A program made the translations under genes and the position numbers. Of a stretch of DNA of 18,146 bases, positions 7,239-14,192 are shown piece by piece (the stretch's first letter is position 1; each line of letters opens with the position of its first letter). The notes below the pieces were generated by a model. That model ran no database searches. It worked only from the letters and a program-made list of their open reading frames with translations, and was not told the origin of the DNA. This DNA comes from CAZWVM01 sp964637705. Its GTDB lineage: Bacteria > UBA8481. Location of the stretch: the NCBI GenBank assembly GCA_964637705.1, contig CAZWVM010000061.1, positions 1 to 18,146 of the forward strand, in the 5' to 3' direction.

Positions 7239-8335
7239 AGGTTCTCTACGTCTCCGAGGGTTATCTCGACCGTCCCGACGGCAGCACCGTGCACATCAAG
7301 GGGCTGATCGGCGGGCTGGGAGCGGCCGGCGTCGAGGTGAAGGCGATCCTGAGGAAGGACGACGGCACGGGCGCGCTCGAGGTGCCGGAGATCGAGATCC
7401 CGGGGCTCGGCACCGTGATGTCCCAGAAGCGGATGGAGACGGCCGTCTTCGAGATCGCGCGGAGATGGAAGCCGGACGTGATCCTGGGCCGCGTGGAATA
7501 CCAGACCCTGGCCGCGCCGCGCGTCGCCGAGCTCCTCCGCCTGCCGCTCGTCGCGGACCTGAACGGCGACCTCGCCTTCCAGTTGCGCGACCGGCCATGG
7601 CAGCAGCGCGTGCTCTGCCGGTTCTCCGAGCGGCGGTTCCTCTACCGCGCTCGCTCGATCGTCGTCACCTCGGCCGGCGTCGCGGAGGCGGTCGCGGCGA
7701 GAACCGGGATCGCGCGGTCGAAGTTCCGCGTCCTGCCGATGGGCATCGACGAGCGGTTCTTCGAGGCCCCGTCACTCGAGGAGGCGCGCGCGCGGCTGGG
7801 GCTCGATCCCGCCTCGCGCATCGCGCTCTTCATCGGGCACATCAACCGCTGGCAGGGGCTCGAGGATTTGCTGGCGGCGGCGGAGCACCTGCGGACGACC
7901 GGGATCCGGATCGTCGGGGACGGCCCGGCGCGAGCCGAGTATGAGCAGGCGGCGCGAGGATTACCCTTGACCTTCGCCGGACCGGCACCCTTGGAGCGCG
8001 TGCCCCTCCTCCTCGCCGCCGCGGACGTGCTCCTTCAGCCCCGCCGCCACCCGGATCACAAGGGCATGCCGACGCGCGTCGCGGAATACCTGGCCTCGGG
8101 CCGGCCGCTCCTGGCCGCGACGACGCACGAGACGGAGAGGGAACTGGCCGGGCAAGGCTGCCTCGTGGCCGCGGACTATGCCGATCCCCGATCGACGGCG
8201 CTGGCTATCGAGCGGCTGGCAGCGGGCGACGACGAAGGCCGCGCCGCCGCCCTGAAGGGCCGCGCCCACGCTGCGGAACGGCTCACGTGGAAGGCAATCG
8301 GCGAGGAACTGCGGGGGATCCTAACCGCCTCCTGA
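7235..8335 (+). CDS. Glycosyltransferase, GT4 family
   Basis: This 366-residue GT-B protein starts at GTG 7235 in a GTGA overlap, with a strong ribosome binding site GGGGAG at 7223-7228, six bases from the start. The N-terminal domain carries a sugar-acceptor-type opening (MKVLYVSEGY, GSTVHIKGLIGGL). The C-terminal donor domain begins at FIGHINRWQGLEDLLAA (199-215), followed by RIVGDGP (225-231) and KGMPTRVAEYLASGRPLLAA (276-295), the conserved GT4 donor site. It is a cytoplasmic or peripheral membrane enzyme that retains anomeric configuration, likely acting after or beside the transferase at 4573-5676 on the same glycan. The last 15 bases overlap the convergent phosphoesterase gene. The acceptor and sugar are unknown. 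Confidence 0.92.
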   Translation: MKVLYVSEGYLDRPDGSTVHIKGLIGGLGAAGVEVKAILRKDDGTGALEVPEIEIPGLGTVMSQKRMETAVFEIARRWKPDVILGRVEYQTLAAPRVAELLRLPLVADLNGDLAFQLRDRPWQQRVLCRFSERRFLYRARSIVVTSAGVAEAVAARTGIARSKFRVLPMGIDERFFEAPSLEEARARLGLDPASRIALFIGHINRWQGLEDLLAAAEHLRTTGIRIVGDGPARAEYEQAARGLPLTFAGPAPLERVPLLLAAADVLLQPRRHPDHKGMPTRVAEYLASGRPLLAATTHETERELAGQGCLVAADYADPRSTALAIERLAAGDDEGRAAALKGRAHAAERLTWKAIGEELRGILTAS

Positions 8336-9109
8336 CGAGATGAGCACGATCTCCGGGCGGCAGAGAAAGCGGACGTCCAGGTGCCAGGTGCCGAGGCCCG
8401 AGGAGACGAGGAGCGGTCCGCCGGGCAGCTCGTAGCGGCCGAGCTGGTAGGGTCTCACGTTCGGCGGAAGGAGGATCGCACCGAGGAGGGGAAGACGGAC
8501 CTGGCCGCCGTGGGAGTGGCCCGAGAGCGCGAGGGCGTAGGACCGCCCCTCGAGGAGGTCCATTCCGCGCGGTTCGTGGATGCAGAGGATCCGCGCGAAC
8601 GAATCCGTTCCGTTGAAGCCCGCATCGACGTTCGGTCTTCCCGAGTAATAGTCGTCCAACCCGATGATGGCGCATCCGCCCAGCGCGACCCAGCTGTCCT
8701 TGAGCAACCGCCCGCCGGTTCGCCTCAGGCCGGAATCGAGGAGATTCTCGTCGATGCCGCCCCAGTACTCGTGGTTCCCGAGGACGGCGTAGAGCGGCGC
8801 GTCGAGTCCCGAGAGGATCTCGAGCGCGCCCGCGAGCCGCTCCGGCCTCTCGACGAGATCGCCCCCGTGAAGAACCATGTCCGGATTCAAGACGTCGATC
8901 TCCGCGACGATGCGACGGAGGTAGTCCGTGTCGCCGCGGTAATGGAGGTCGGAGATGAAGACGAGACGGCGGTCGCCGAGTTCGGGCAAGGTGACGCGAC
9001 GGATATCGAGCCAGGTCGCCTCGATGAAGAAGCCGTAGGCCGCGCAGGCGGCGCCGGCCAGAAGAAGCCATCGAGCGCCGAGTCCCAGTCGCCCCGCGAG
9101 TCCCTTCAC
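8321..9109 (-). CDS. Membrane-anchored calcineurin-like metallophosphoesterase (YkuE/LpxG type)
   Basis: The start is GTG at 9109, in a GTGA overlap with the stop of the upstream membrane protein gene; a longer frame exists but would lie inside that gene. The 262-residue product has an N-terminal hydrophobic anchor (about 12-29) followed by all metallophosphoesterase motifs: D54xH56 (SDLH), G83D84L85, G111N112H113E114, H178 (CIHEP) and G197HSH200GG. The order and the C-terminal GGQVRLPLLG, SSGLG and RPEIVL blocks match the YkuE/YaeI group. From general knowledge, that group includes LpxG, the UDP-2,3-diacylglucosamine hydrolase of Chlamydia. It may therefore cut a nucleotide sugar or a phospholipid-type diphosphate near the inner membrane. 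The LpxG role is possible but unproven, since no other lipid A gene is in view. Confidence 0.9.
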   Translation of the reverse strand: MKGLAGRLGLGARWLLLAGAACAAYGFFIEATWLDIRRVTLPELGDRRLVFISDLHYRGDTDYLRRIVAEIDVLNPDMVLHGGDLVERPERLAGALEILSGLDAPLYAVLGNHEYWGGIDENLLDSGLRRTGGRLLKDSWVALGGCAIIGLDDYYSGRPNVDAGFNGTDSFARILCIHEPRGMDLLEGRSYALALSGHSHGGQVRLPLLGAILLPPNVRPYQLGRYELPGGPLLVSSGLGTWHLDVRFLCRPEIVLISSGGG

Positions 9110-10590
9110 GGCTCCGGGGCCCGCACCCAGGCCCGGTAGGACGGATCGTCCTCGATCTCGACCCATCCCGAGTCGGTTGCCGTCGCCTCGGCGACGCCCC
9201 GCGGTACCGCTCCGCGCTGCATGACGACCACGGTCACGCCGAACTGCCGCGCCGCAACGCGCCACGCCTCGGAGTCCGCTTCGATCGCGCTGATCCGGCG
9301 AAAGACCTCCTCGCCGTGCACCTCGAGCCGCGTGTCACGCACCACGCGCGCGCCCGGCACCCGCGCGAGCAGGTAGCCGCCGATGTTGAGGTCGTTCCAG
9401 ATCGTCTCCTCGCGCCCCGATGCCGCCAGGCGCGCCGCCGTCCGCACGGGGTAGAAATACGGCACGAACCTCGTGCCGACGCGCCGGGGATCGAAGTTGC
9501 GCACGAACCACGCGCCGCTCACGACATCGGCCAGGAGCATGACGAGGGTGAAGAAGACGAGCGCCCGGCCGGCGGCCCGCGGGGCCGGCTTCGCCGCGCA
9601 TCTCTTTCGCGCGTCGCGCGCCGCCTCCGCGAGAATCGGCAAGGCGCCGATCGCGCCGAGAAGGATGCCGCGGTGGGAAAGGAGCCCGAGCGGCACCAGG
9701 GCGAGCGCGACGAGGCTCGACGGCCCCGGCGCCCGCAGCGCGATGACGGCCGCCAACGCGGCCGCGGCGAGGGCGAAGAAGACCTTCGTCGCGAACGGGA
9801 TGAGCGGCGCGGCGAGCGGCGAGCCCAGTTCCGCGATGGCGACGCCGCCGATCGACGGATCGAGAAGCCGGCCGCCGACGACCAACGGGAAGAGGGACCC
9901 CGCGAAGAGATACGGGTTGGCGATCGTGGCGAGGGCGGCGCACGCGATCCGGGCCGCTTCGCCTTTCAACGCGGCCGGCCCGGGCGCCGCGCGTCCACGT
10001 CCCCGGTCCAGGCAGCGCCCCAACCACGCCGCGCCCCAACTCGCCAGCCCGACCGCGAAGAGGGAGTGGATATTCGCCCAGAGCGCGAAGCCGGGAACCC
10101 ACCACCACGAGACCGGCCCGCGCCGGATCGAACCGAGAAGCAGCGCAAGCAAGAGTGCCGTCACGAATTCCGGCCTCGGGTGGAACCGCGACCATCCGGC
10201 CGCGACGACGACGAGGAGGATCAGCGGGCGGAAGCCGCCGCCATCCCGCCCGGCCGCCCGCGCGAGCGCCGGGACGAGGAGCGCCGCGATGAAGGCCTTG
10301 GCGAGAGTCAGGGCGTAGGCGCCGCCCAGGCGGTCGAGGAACCAGGCGCCGAGATCGAAGAGCCACGAGAGAAGGATCCAGGGCCGGCCCGGCTCGAAGA
10401 ACGAGTAGGGATCCGCGTGCGGCACGCGGCCGTTCTCGACGATCCACCGCCCCGCCGCGATCCGCCAGCCGATGTCCGTGTCGAGGATCCAGGTGAGACC
10501 GAGCATGAAGGCGAGGAGAAGGACGCCGGCCTCGAGCAGGCGGTCGACGCGGGCGAGAGACGAATCGGGGGCCGCTCTATCCTCGCTCAT
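9106..10590 (-). CDS. Polytopic GT-C-like membrane protein, putative glycosyltransferase
   Basis: This 494-residue protein has an N-terminal membrane segment and then the motif ILDTDIGWRIAAGRWI (35-50), with acidic D37 and D39 in the first external loop, followed by GRVPHADPYSF (54-64) and GRPWILLSWLFDL (68-80). About ten hydrophobic segments follow. After the last one (about residue 360) comes a soluble tail containing WNDLNIGGYLLA and RDTRLEVHGEEVF. This layout recalls a widespread family of GT-C-fold proteins related to PMT/ArnT transferases, in which an acidic pair in the first loop is catalytic and the lipid-phosphate sugar is the donor. No Pfam-level assignment is claimed. The ATG at 10590 is 13 bases after the upstream stop, and the gene overlaps the phosphoesterase by four bases, so the three minus-strand genes look like one operon. 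Confidence 0.8.
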   Translation of the reverse strand: MSEDRAAPDSSLARVDRLLEAGVLLLAFMLGLTWILDTDIGWRIAAGRWIVENGRVPHADPYSFFEPGRPWILLSWLFDLGAWFLDRLGGAYALTLAKAFIAALLVPALARAAGRDGGGFRPLILLVVVAAGWSRFHPRPEFVTALLLALLLGSIRRGPVSWWWVPGFALWANIHSLFAVGLASWGAAWLGRCLDRGRGRAAPGPAALKGEAARIACAALATIANPYLFAGSLFPLVVGGRLLDPSIGGVAIAELGSPLAAPLIPFATKVFFALAAAALAAVIALRAPGPSSLVALALVPLGLLSHRGILLGAIGALPILAEAARDARKRCAAKPAPRAAGRALVFFTLVMLLADVVSGAWFVRNFDPRRVGTRFVPYFYPVRTAARLAASGREETIWNDLNIGGYLLARVPGARVVRDTRLEVHGEEVFRRISAIEADSEAWRVAARQFGVTVVVMQRGAVPRGVAEATATDSGWVEIEDDPSYRAWVRAPEP

Positions 10591-10603
10591 GCGGCGGAGC
10601 CGG

Positions 10604-11317
10604 TCAGGATCCGCTCGACCGGAACTTCTTCCACCGGGCGAGGTCGAGGGAGGAGTCGCGCGGGATCGGCTCCTTCAGGTCCGCCAGCTTCACGCCCCGG
10701 GCGTCCGGCCGCGTCCGGCGGGCGTATTCGAGCATCGTCACCGGCTCGCCGCCCAGGTTGATGACGCCGGTGACGGTCGACTTCGCCAACTCCAGGATCT
10801 GCGGCGCCGCGTCCTCCACATACTGCTTGCTCGTCACCTTGTCCTCCGCCGCGCGGTCGTACTGGCACGGGTTCGGCCCGAAGGTGGTGCGGATGATGAG
10901 CGAGCCGGGGACGAGCATCACCGCGGCCTCGCCGCCGAGCTTCGTCCAGGCGTAGAGGTTGGCCGGCTGGAGCGGCTCGTCCTCGCGGTGAGGGCCGGGC
11001 GTGTCCGTGTAGAGGTAGTCGGTGGAGATGTACACGAGGCGGATGCCGCGTTCGATGCAGGCCGCCGCGACGTTCGCGGTGCCCCCGATGTTCACGAGCA
11101 CCGCTTCCGCGGGATTCGCGTTCACCTCGTGCGATATCGTCATCGCCGCGGCGTGGATGACGGTCGCGGGCCGGGTCTTCTCGAGCGCTCTCCGGACGCC
11201 CGCCAGGTCCGCGATGTTCATATCGGCGCGTGTCGGGGCATCGATCGAAGGCTCGAGCGCGAGGAGATGGCGGCCGAGAAGTCCGGAGCCGCCGGTCAGG
11301 AGGATGGAGGCACTCAT
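10604..11317 (-). CDS. RmlD-like sugar-nucleotide reductase (SDR), short form
   Basis: This 237-residue protein has the nucleotide-binding motif TGGSGLLG (8-15), VIHAAAMT at 53-60, VYISTDYLY at 95-103 (the STDYxF signature of RmlD) and the catalytic pair Y122/K126 (YAWTK). It belongs to the RmlD substrate-binding family, whose best-known member reduces dTDP-4-dehydrorhamnose to dTDP-rhamnose with NAD(P)H. It is about 50-60 residues shorter than typical RmlD, mainly in the C-terminal substrate domain, and no rmlA, rmlB or rmlC is nearby, so the substrate may differ. It appears to be the first gene of a minus-strand operon. No clear ribosome binding site precedes the ATG at 11317. Confidence 0.85.
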   Translation of the reverse strand: MSASILLTGGSGLLGRHLLALEPSIDAPTRADMNIADLAGVRRALEKTRPATVIHAAAMTISHEVNANPAEAVLVNIGGTANVAAACIERGIRLVYISTDYLYTDTPGPHREDEPLQPANLYAWTKLGGEAAVMLVPGSLIIRTTFGPNPCQYDRAAEDKVTSKQYVEDAAPQILELAKSTVTGVINLGGEPVTMLEYARRTRPDARGVKLADLKEPIPRDSSLDLARWKKFRSSGS

Positions 11318-11566
11318 GGCGATGGACGAGACGATAGTCTCAATTCGCGGGCAAGTAAAGAAACGAGGGATCGCCGGTCACTTCTGACCCCTGGCCATGA
11401 AGGACTTCCGAAAAAGCTCTGGATTTCACGAGCGCACCGGCACTATAGTGAAGAGCCCTGAAACGCACCCCCCAATATCGCCCCGGGGCTCAGCGGTCAT
11501 CCGCTCGGTTTCCATACTAGGAATCATGTTCCGGGTTCTCTCGGAACCCATTCGGGAGGTAACACA
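11318..11566. promoter_or_regulatory. Divergent intergenic region between RmlD-like gene and ackA
   Basis: These 249 bases separate two divergent genes and hold no convincing coding region. They are less GC-rich than the surroundings. A perfect 10-base palindrome, CACTATAGTG at 11441-11450, contains the -10-like hexamer TATAGT on both strands, so it could serve promoters in both directions; no good -35 element is seen at normal spacing on either strand. A second -10-like sequence, CATACT, lies at 11513-11518. GCCCCGGGGC (11480-11489) and AGCGG-TCAT-CCGCT (11492-11505) are further dyads. This is the only place in the window where both flanking operons must start, but the exact promoters are not resolved. 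Confidence 0.5.
11528..11560 (+). promoter_or_regulatory. ackA leader: alternative hairpins beside a strong ribosome binding site
   Basis: GGGAGGT at 11554-11560 is a strong ribosome binding site six bases before the ackA GTG. Just upstream, two mutually exclusive 6-bp hairpins can form: GTTCCG (11528-11533) with CGGAAC (11542-11547), or GGGTTC (11533-11538) with GAACCC (11544-11549). The CCC at 11547-11549 could also pair with the GGG of the ribosome binding site across a four-base loop. The pairing is seen in the sequence; any regulatory effect on translation is inference. Confidence 0.4.
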
Positions 11567-12802
11567 GTGCGCGCTCTCACCCTCAATTGCGGATCGTCCT
11601 CGGTCAAGTTCTCGCTCTTCGAGACGTCACGCGCCATGATCGCCGCCGGCGGCGACGATCTCAAGGTGCGCGGCATGATCGAGAGGATCGGTCAGAAACC
11701 CGCCTTCGGCATGGTACAGCTGCCGTCCGGCGAGAAAATCCGCGAAACGGTGGACGCGCCGAACCACGAGGCCGCGATCAAGATCTGCTACGACATGACC
11801 CTGAAGGCCGTCTCGGGCGACATCCACGCCATCGGCCACCGCGTCGTCCACGGCGGCCCGGACCTCTCCCGTTCGCGCCTCATCGACGACGAGGTCGAGA
11901 GTCAGATCGAGGGGTCCCTCGACCTGGCCCCCCTGCACAACCCGCACAACCTCGCCGGCATCCGCGCGGCGCGGCGCCTCCTCCCGTCCCTGCCCTCCGT
12001 CGCGGTCTTCGACACGGGGTTTCACCGCACGATTCCGCCCGTCGCCTCCACCTACGCCCTGCCCGCCGACCTCATGCGCAAGCACAGCATCCACCGCTAC
12101 GGTTTCCACGGCCTCTCTCACCGCTTCATCACCTACCGCATCGAGTGCCTGCTCGGCAAGCCGCGCGAGACCCTGCGCATCATCTCGTGCCACATGGGCA
12201 ATGGCTGTTCCGTCACGGCGATCGAGGAGGGGCGCAGCGTCGACACATCGATGGGCCTTACGCCCTGCGAAGGTCTCGTCATGGGCACGCGCCCCGGCGA
12301 CATCGATCCGGGCGCGCTGTTGCGCCTGATGGAGAAGGAAGGCATGACCGTCGGCGAGGCGGAGATCCTCCTCAACCGCCGTTCGGGTCTCCTCGGCATC
12401 TCCGGCGTCTCCAATGACTTCCGCGAGATCCTCGCGGCGCGCGCCCGCGGCAACGAGATGGCGTCTCTCGCCATCGACGTCTTCTGCTACCGGCTCCGCA
12501 AGTACATGGGCTCCTACATCGCCGTGCTCGGCCACGTCGACGCCATCGCCTTCACGGGCGGCATCGGCGAGATGGTGCCGGAGGTGCGCGCCCGTTCCCT
12601 CGCCGGCCTCAACTGCCTCGGCGTTCACGTCGATGGCTGCGCCAACGAGAAGATGGTCGGGCAGGAGGGACTCATCTCCTCGCCCGATTCCAAGGTCCCG
12701 GTCTGGGTCATCCCCGCCAACGAGGAACTCGTCATCGCGCGCGACACGGTGCGTTGCGTCGAGGACGCGGGCCGCACCGTCTGGGCCGAGGAGAAGAAGT
12801 AG
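11567..12802 (+). CDS. ackA: Acetate kinase
   Basis: Acetate kinase interconverts acetyl phosphate plus ADP and acetate plus ATP, conserving energy in fermentation. The 411-residue protein is full length for the ASKHA-fold family. The expected residues sit one position later than in the Methanosarcina thermophila enzyme: N7 in NCGSSSVKF, R92 in HRVVHGG, D149 in VFDTGFH, H181 in YGFHGLSH and R242 in MGTRPGDIDPG. FTGGIGE (329-335) and PANEELVI near the end complete the set. The start is GTG 11567, supported by the GGGAGGT ribosome binding site. No phosphotransacetylase gene is in view. hypC follows after 32 bases, so ackA may head a unit linking acetate-forming fermentation with hydrogenase maturation. 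Confidence 0.97.
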   Translation: MRALTLNCGSSSVKFSLFETSRAMIAAGGDDLKVRGMIERIGQKPAFGMVQLPSGEKIRETVDAPNHEAAIKICYDMTLKAVSGDIHAIGHRVVHGGPDLSRSRLIDDEVESQIEGSLDLAPLHNPHNLAGIRAARRLLPSLPSVAVFDTGFHRTIPPVASTYALPADLMRKHSIHRYGFHGLSHRFITYRIECLLGKPRETLRIISCHMGNGCSVTAIEEGRSVDTSMGLTPCEGLVMGTRPGDIDPGALLRLMEKEGMTVGEAEILLNRRSGLLGISGVSNDFREILAARARGNEMASLAIDVFCYRLRKYMGSYIAVLGHVDAIAFTGGIGEMVPEVRARSLAGLNCLGVHVDGCANEKMVGQEGLISSPDSKVPVWVIPANEELVIARDTVRCVEDAGRTVWAEEKK

Positions 12803-12834
12803 CCCCGGTCGCGTTAATCGGGGATAATTCCGGT

Positions 12835-13086
12835 ATGTGCCTGGCCGTTCCCGCTTGCATCGTCAGCCGCTCCGGAGACGACGCCGTCGTCGAGATCCAG
12901 GGCGTCGCGCGCCAGGCGTCGCTCGCTCTCATTCCCGAGGCGGAGGTCGGTGACTGGGTTCTCCTTCACGCCGGTTTCGCCATCGAGCGGCTCGACGAGT
13001 CGGCGGCGCGCGAGACGATGAAACTCCTGGAGGAGGTGCAGGCCGCCGCCGGCGCCCCCGTTCCGCCTCGACCCGGGACCGCATGA
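12835..13086 (+). CDS. hypC: HypC/HybG/HupF hydrogenase maturation chaperone
   Basis: This 83-residue protein has the HypC signature MCLAVP at its start; the Cys after the initiator Met binds the Fe(CN)2CO centre together with HypD and later contacts the hydrogenase large subunit precursor. VEIQGVARQASLALI, VGDWVLLHAGFAIERLDE and the C-terminal LLEEV helix match the family closely. The ATG at 12835 is chosen because Cys2 must be at the N-terminus; an earlier in-frame start within ackA would destroy this. GGGGAT at 12820-12825 is a modest ribosome binding site. It overlaps hypD by ATGA. It follows acetate kinase by 32 bases and is probably co-transcribed with it. Confidence 0.96.
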   Translation: MCLAVPACIVSRSGDDAVVEIQGVARQASLALIPEAEVGDWVLLHAGFAIERLDESAARETMKLLEEVQAAAGAPVPPRPGTA

Positions 13087-14192
13087 TCCCGCGCGAGGAT
13101 CCCTCCGCGCCCTTTCGCTCAACCCCCGCCGCGCGCGCCCTGCTCGCGGAGATCGAGGCCCTGGTGAAGGCCGCGAGCGGCCCGGTTCGCTTCATGGAGG
13201 TCTGCGGCACGCACACCATGTCCGCGGCCCGCGCCGGACTCCACTCCCTGCTGCCGCCCGGCCTGCGCCTCTCCTCCGGCCCCGGCTGCCCCGTCTGCGT
13301 GACCGGCCCGGGATACATCGCGGCGGCTTGCGACCTGGCGCGGCGGCACGGCGTCGCGGTCGCGACCTTCGGTGATCTCGTCCGCGTCCCGGGCGCGGGA
13401 CGGTCGCTGGAGGACGAGCGCGCGGAGGGTGCGGACGTGCGCGTCGTGTACGGCCCCCTCGACGCCCTGGCCCTGGCCCGCGCCGAACCGGATCGCGAGA
13501 TCGTCTTCCTCGGCGTCGGCTTCGAGACGACCGCGCCGACCGTGGCCGCCACCATCCTCGCCGCCCGCCGCGAGGGGCTCCGGAACTTCTCCGTCCTCTG
13601 CGCCCACAAGACGATGCCCGCGGCGATGCGCGCCATCCTCGAATCCGCCGACGTCTCGATCCGGGGATTTCTCTGTCCCGGGCATGTCACCGTGATCACC
13701 GGGCCCGATCTCTACGCCTTCATCCCGCGCGAGTATCGCGTGCCCTGCGTCATCGCCGGTTTCGAGCCGGTCGAGATCCTCCTCGGCATCCGGGCGCTTC
13801 TCCGCCAGGTCGTCGAGAACCGGGCCGCGGTCGAGAACGCATACGGCCGCGCGGTCACGGCGACCGGCAACGCCCGGGCGCGCGCGGTGATGGAGGAAGT
13901 CTTCGAACCGAGCGACGAGGAGTGGCGCGGGATCGGGATGATCCCCGGGTCCGGTCTCGCCGTGAGGGAGGCGTTCGCCGGGTTCGACGCGCGGAGGAAG
14001 CTGGGCGTCGAGTGGCCGGACGTGCCGCCGCCGGAGAATTGCCTCTGCGGGGAGATCCTGCGCGGGGCCGCGGAACCGGCCGACTGCCCGCTCTTCGGCA
14101 CGCTCTGCACACCCGCATCCCCCGTCGGCGCCTGCATGGTCTCCTCCGAGGGCGCCTGCGCGGCCGCTCACCGCTACGGGGTCGCCCCGTGA
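13083..14192 (+). CDS. hypD: HypD, Fe-S scaffold for Fe(CN)2CO assembly
   Basis: HypD, in complex with HypC, holds the iron while cyanide ligands from HypE/HypF are added, and carries a [4Fe-4S] cluster with a thiol redox relay. The 369-residue protein has the normal length. C41 lies in EVCGTHT, and C69 and C72 in GPGCPVCVT, the conserved active-site and redox cysteines. GVGFETTAPT (about 143-152), CPGHV, and the C-terminal cysteine-rich block with CLCGEILRG, DCPLFG, CTP and GACMVSSEGACAA provide the cluster ligands. The ATG at 13083 overlaps the hypC stop, and hypE begins within its own stop (GTGA), so the three are translationally coupled. No missing residue was noticed. Confidence 0.97.
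   Translation: MIPREDPSAPFRSTPAARALLAEIEALVKAASGPVRFMEVCGTHTMSAARAGLHSLLPPGLRLSSGPGCPVCVTGPGYIAAACDLARRHGVAVATFGDLVRVPGAGRSLEDERAEGADVRVVYGPLDALALARAEPDREIVFLGVGFETTAPTVAATILAARREGLRNFSVLCAHKTMPAAMRAILESADVSIRGFLCPGHVTVITGPDLYAFIPREYRVPCVIAGFEPVEILLGIRALLRQVVENRAAVENAYGRAVTATGNARARAVMEEVFEPSDEEWRGIGMIPGSGLAVREAFAGFDARRKLGVEWPDVPPPENCLCGEILRGAAEPADCPLFGTLCTPASPVGACMVSSEGACAAAHRYGVAP

Noticed and set aside
11436..11455. A sigma-54 promoter near the GGCAC sequence
   Set aside because: The -12 GC element at the required spacing is missing.
11397..11639. A possible 80-codon gene upstream of and into ackA
   Set aside because: No ribosome binding site, no family resemblance, and it overlaps the ackA start and its leader hairpins.
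11627..12628. A 333-codon minus-strand frame within ackA
   Set aside because: It is antisense to a complete acetate kinase with all catalytic residues and has no motif of its own.
12823..12828. GATAAT as a -10 promoter element for hypC
   Set aside because: It matches five of six consensus bases and would start transcription near the ATG, but there is no -35 box at the right spacing and the short gap to ackA fits co-transcription.
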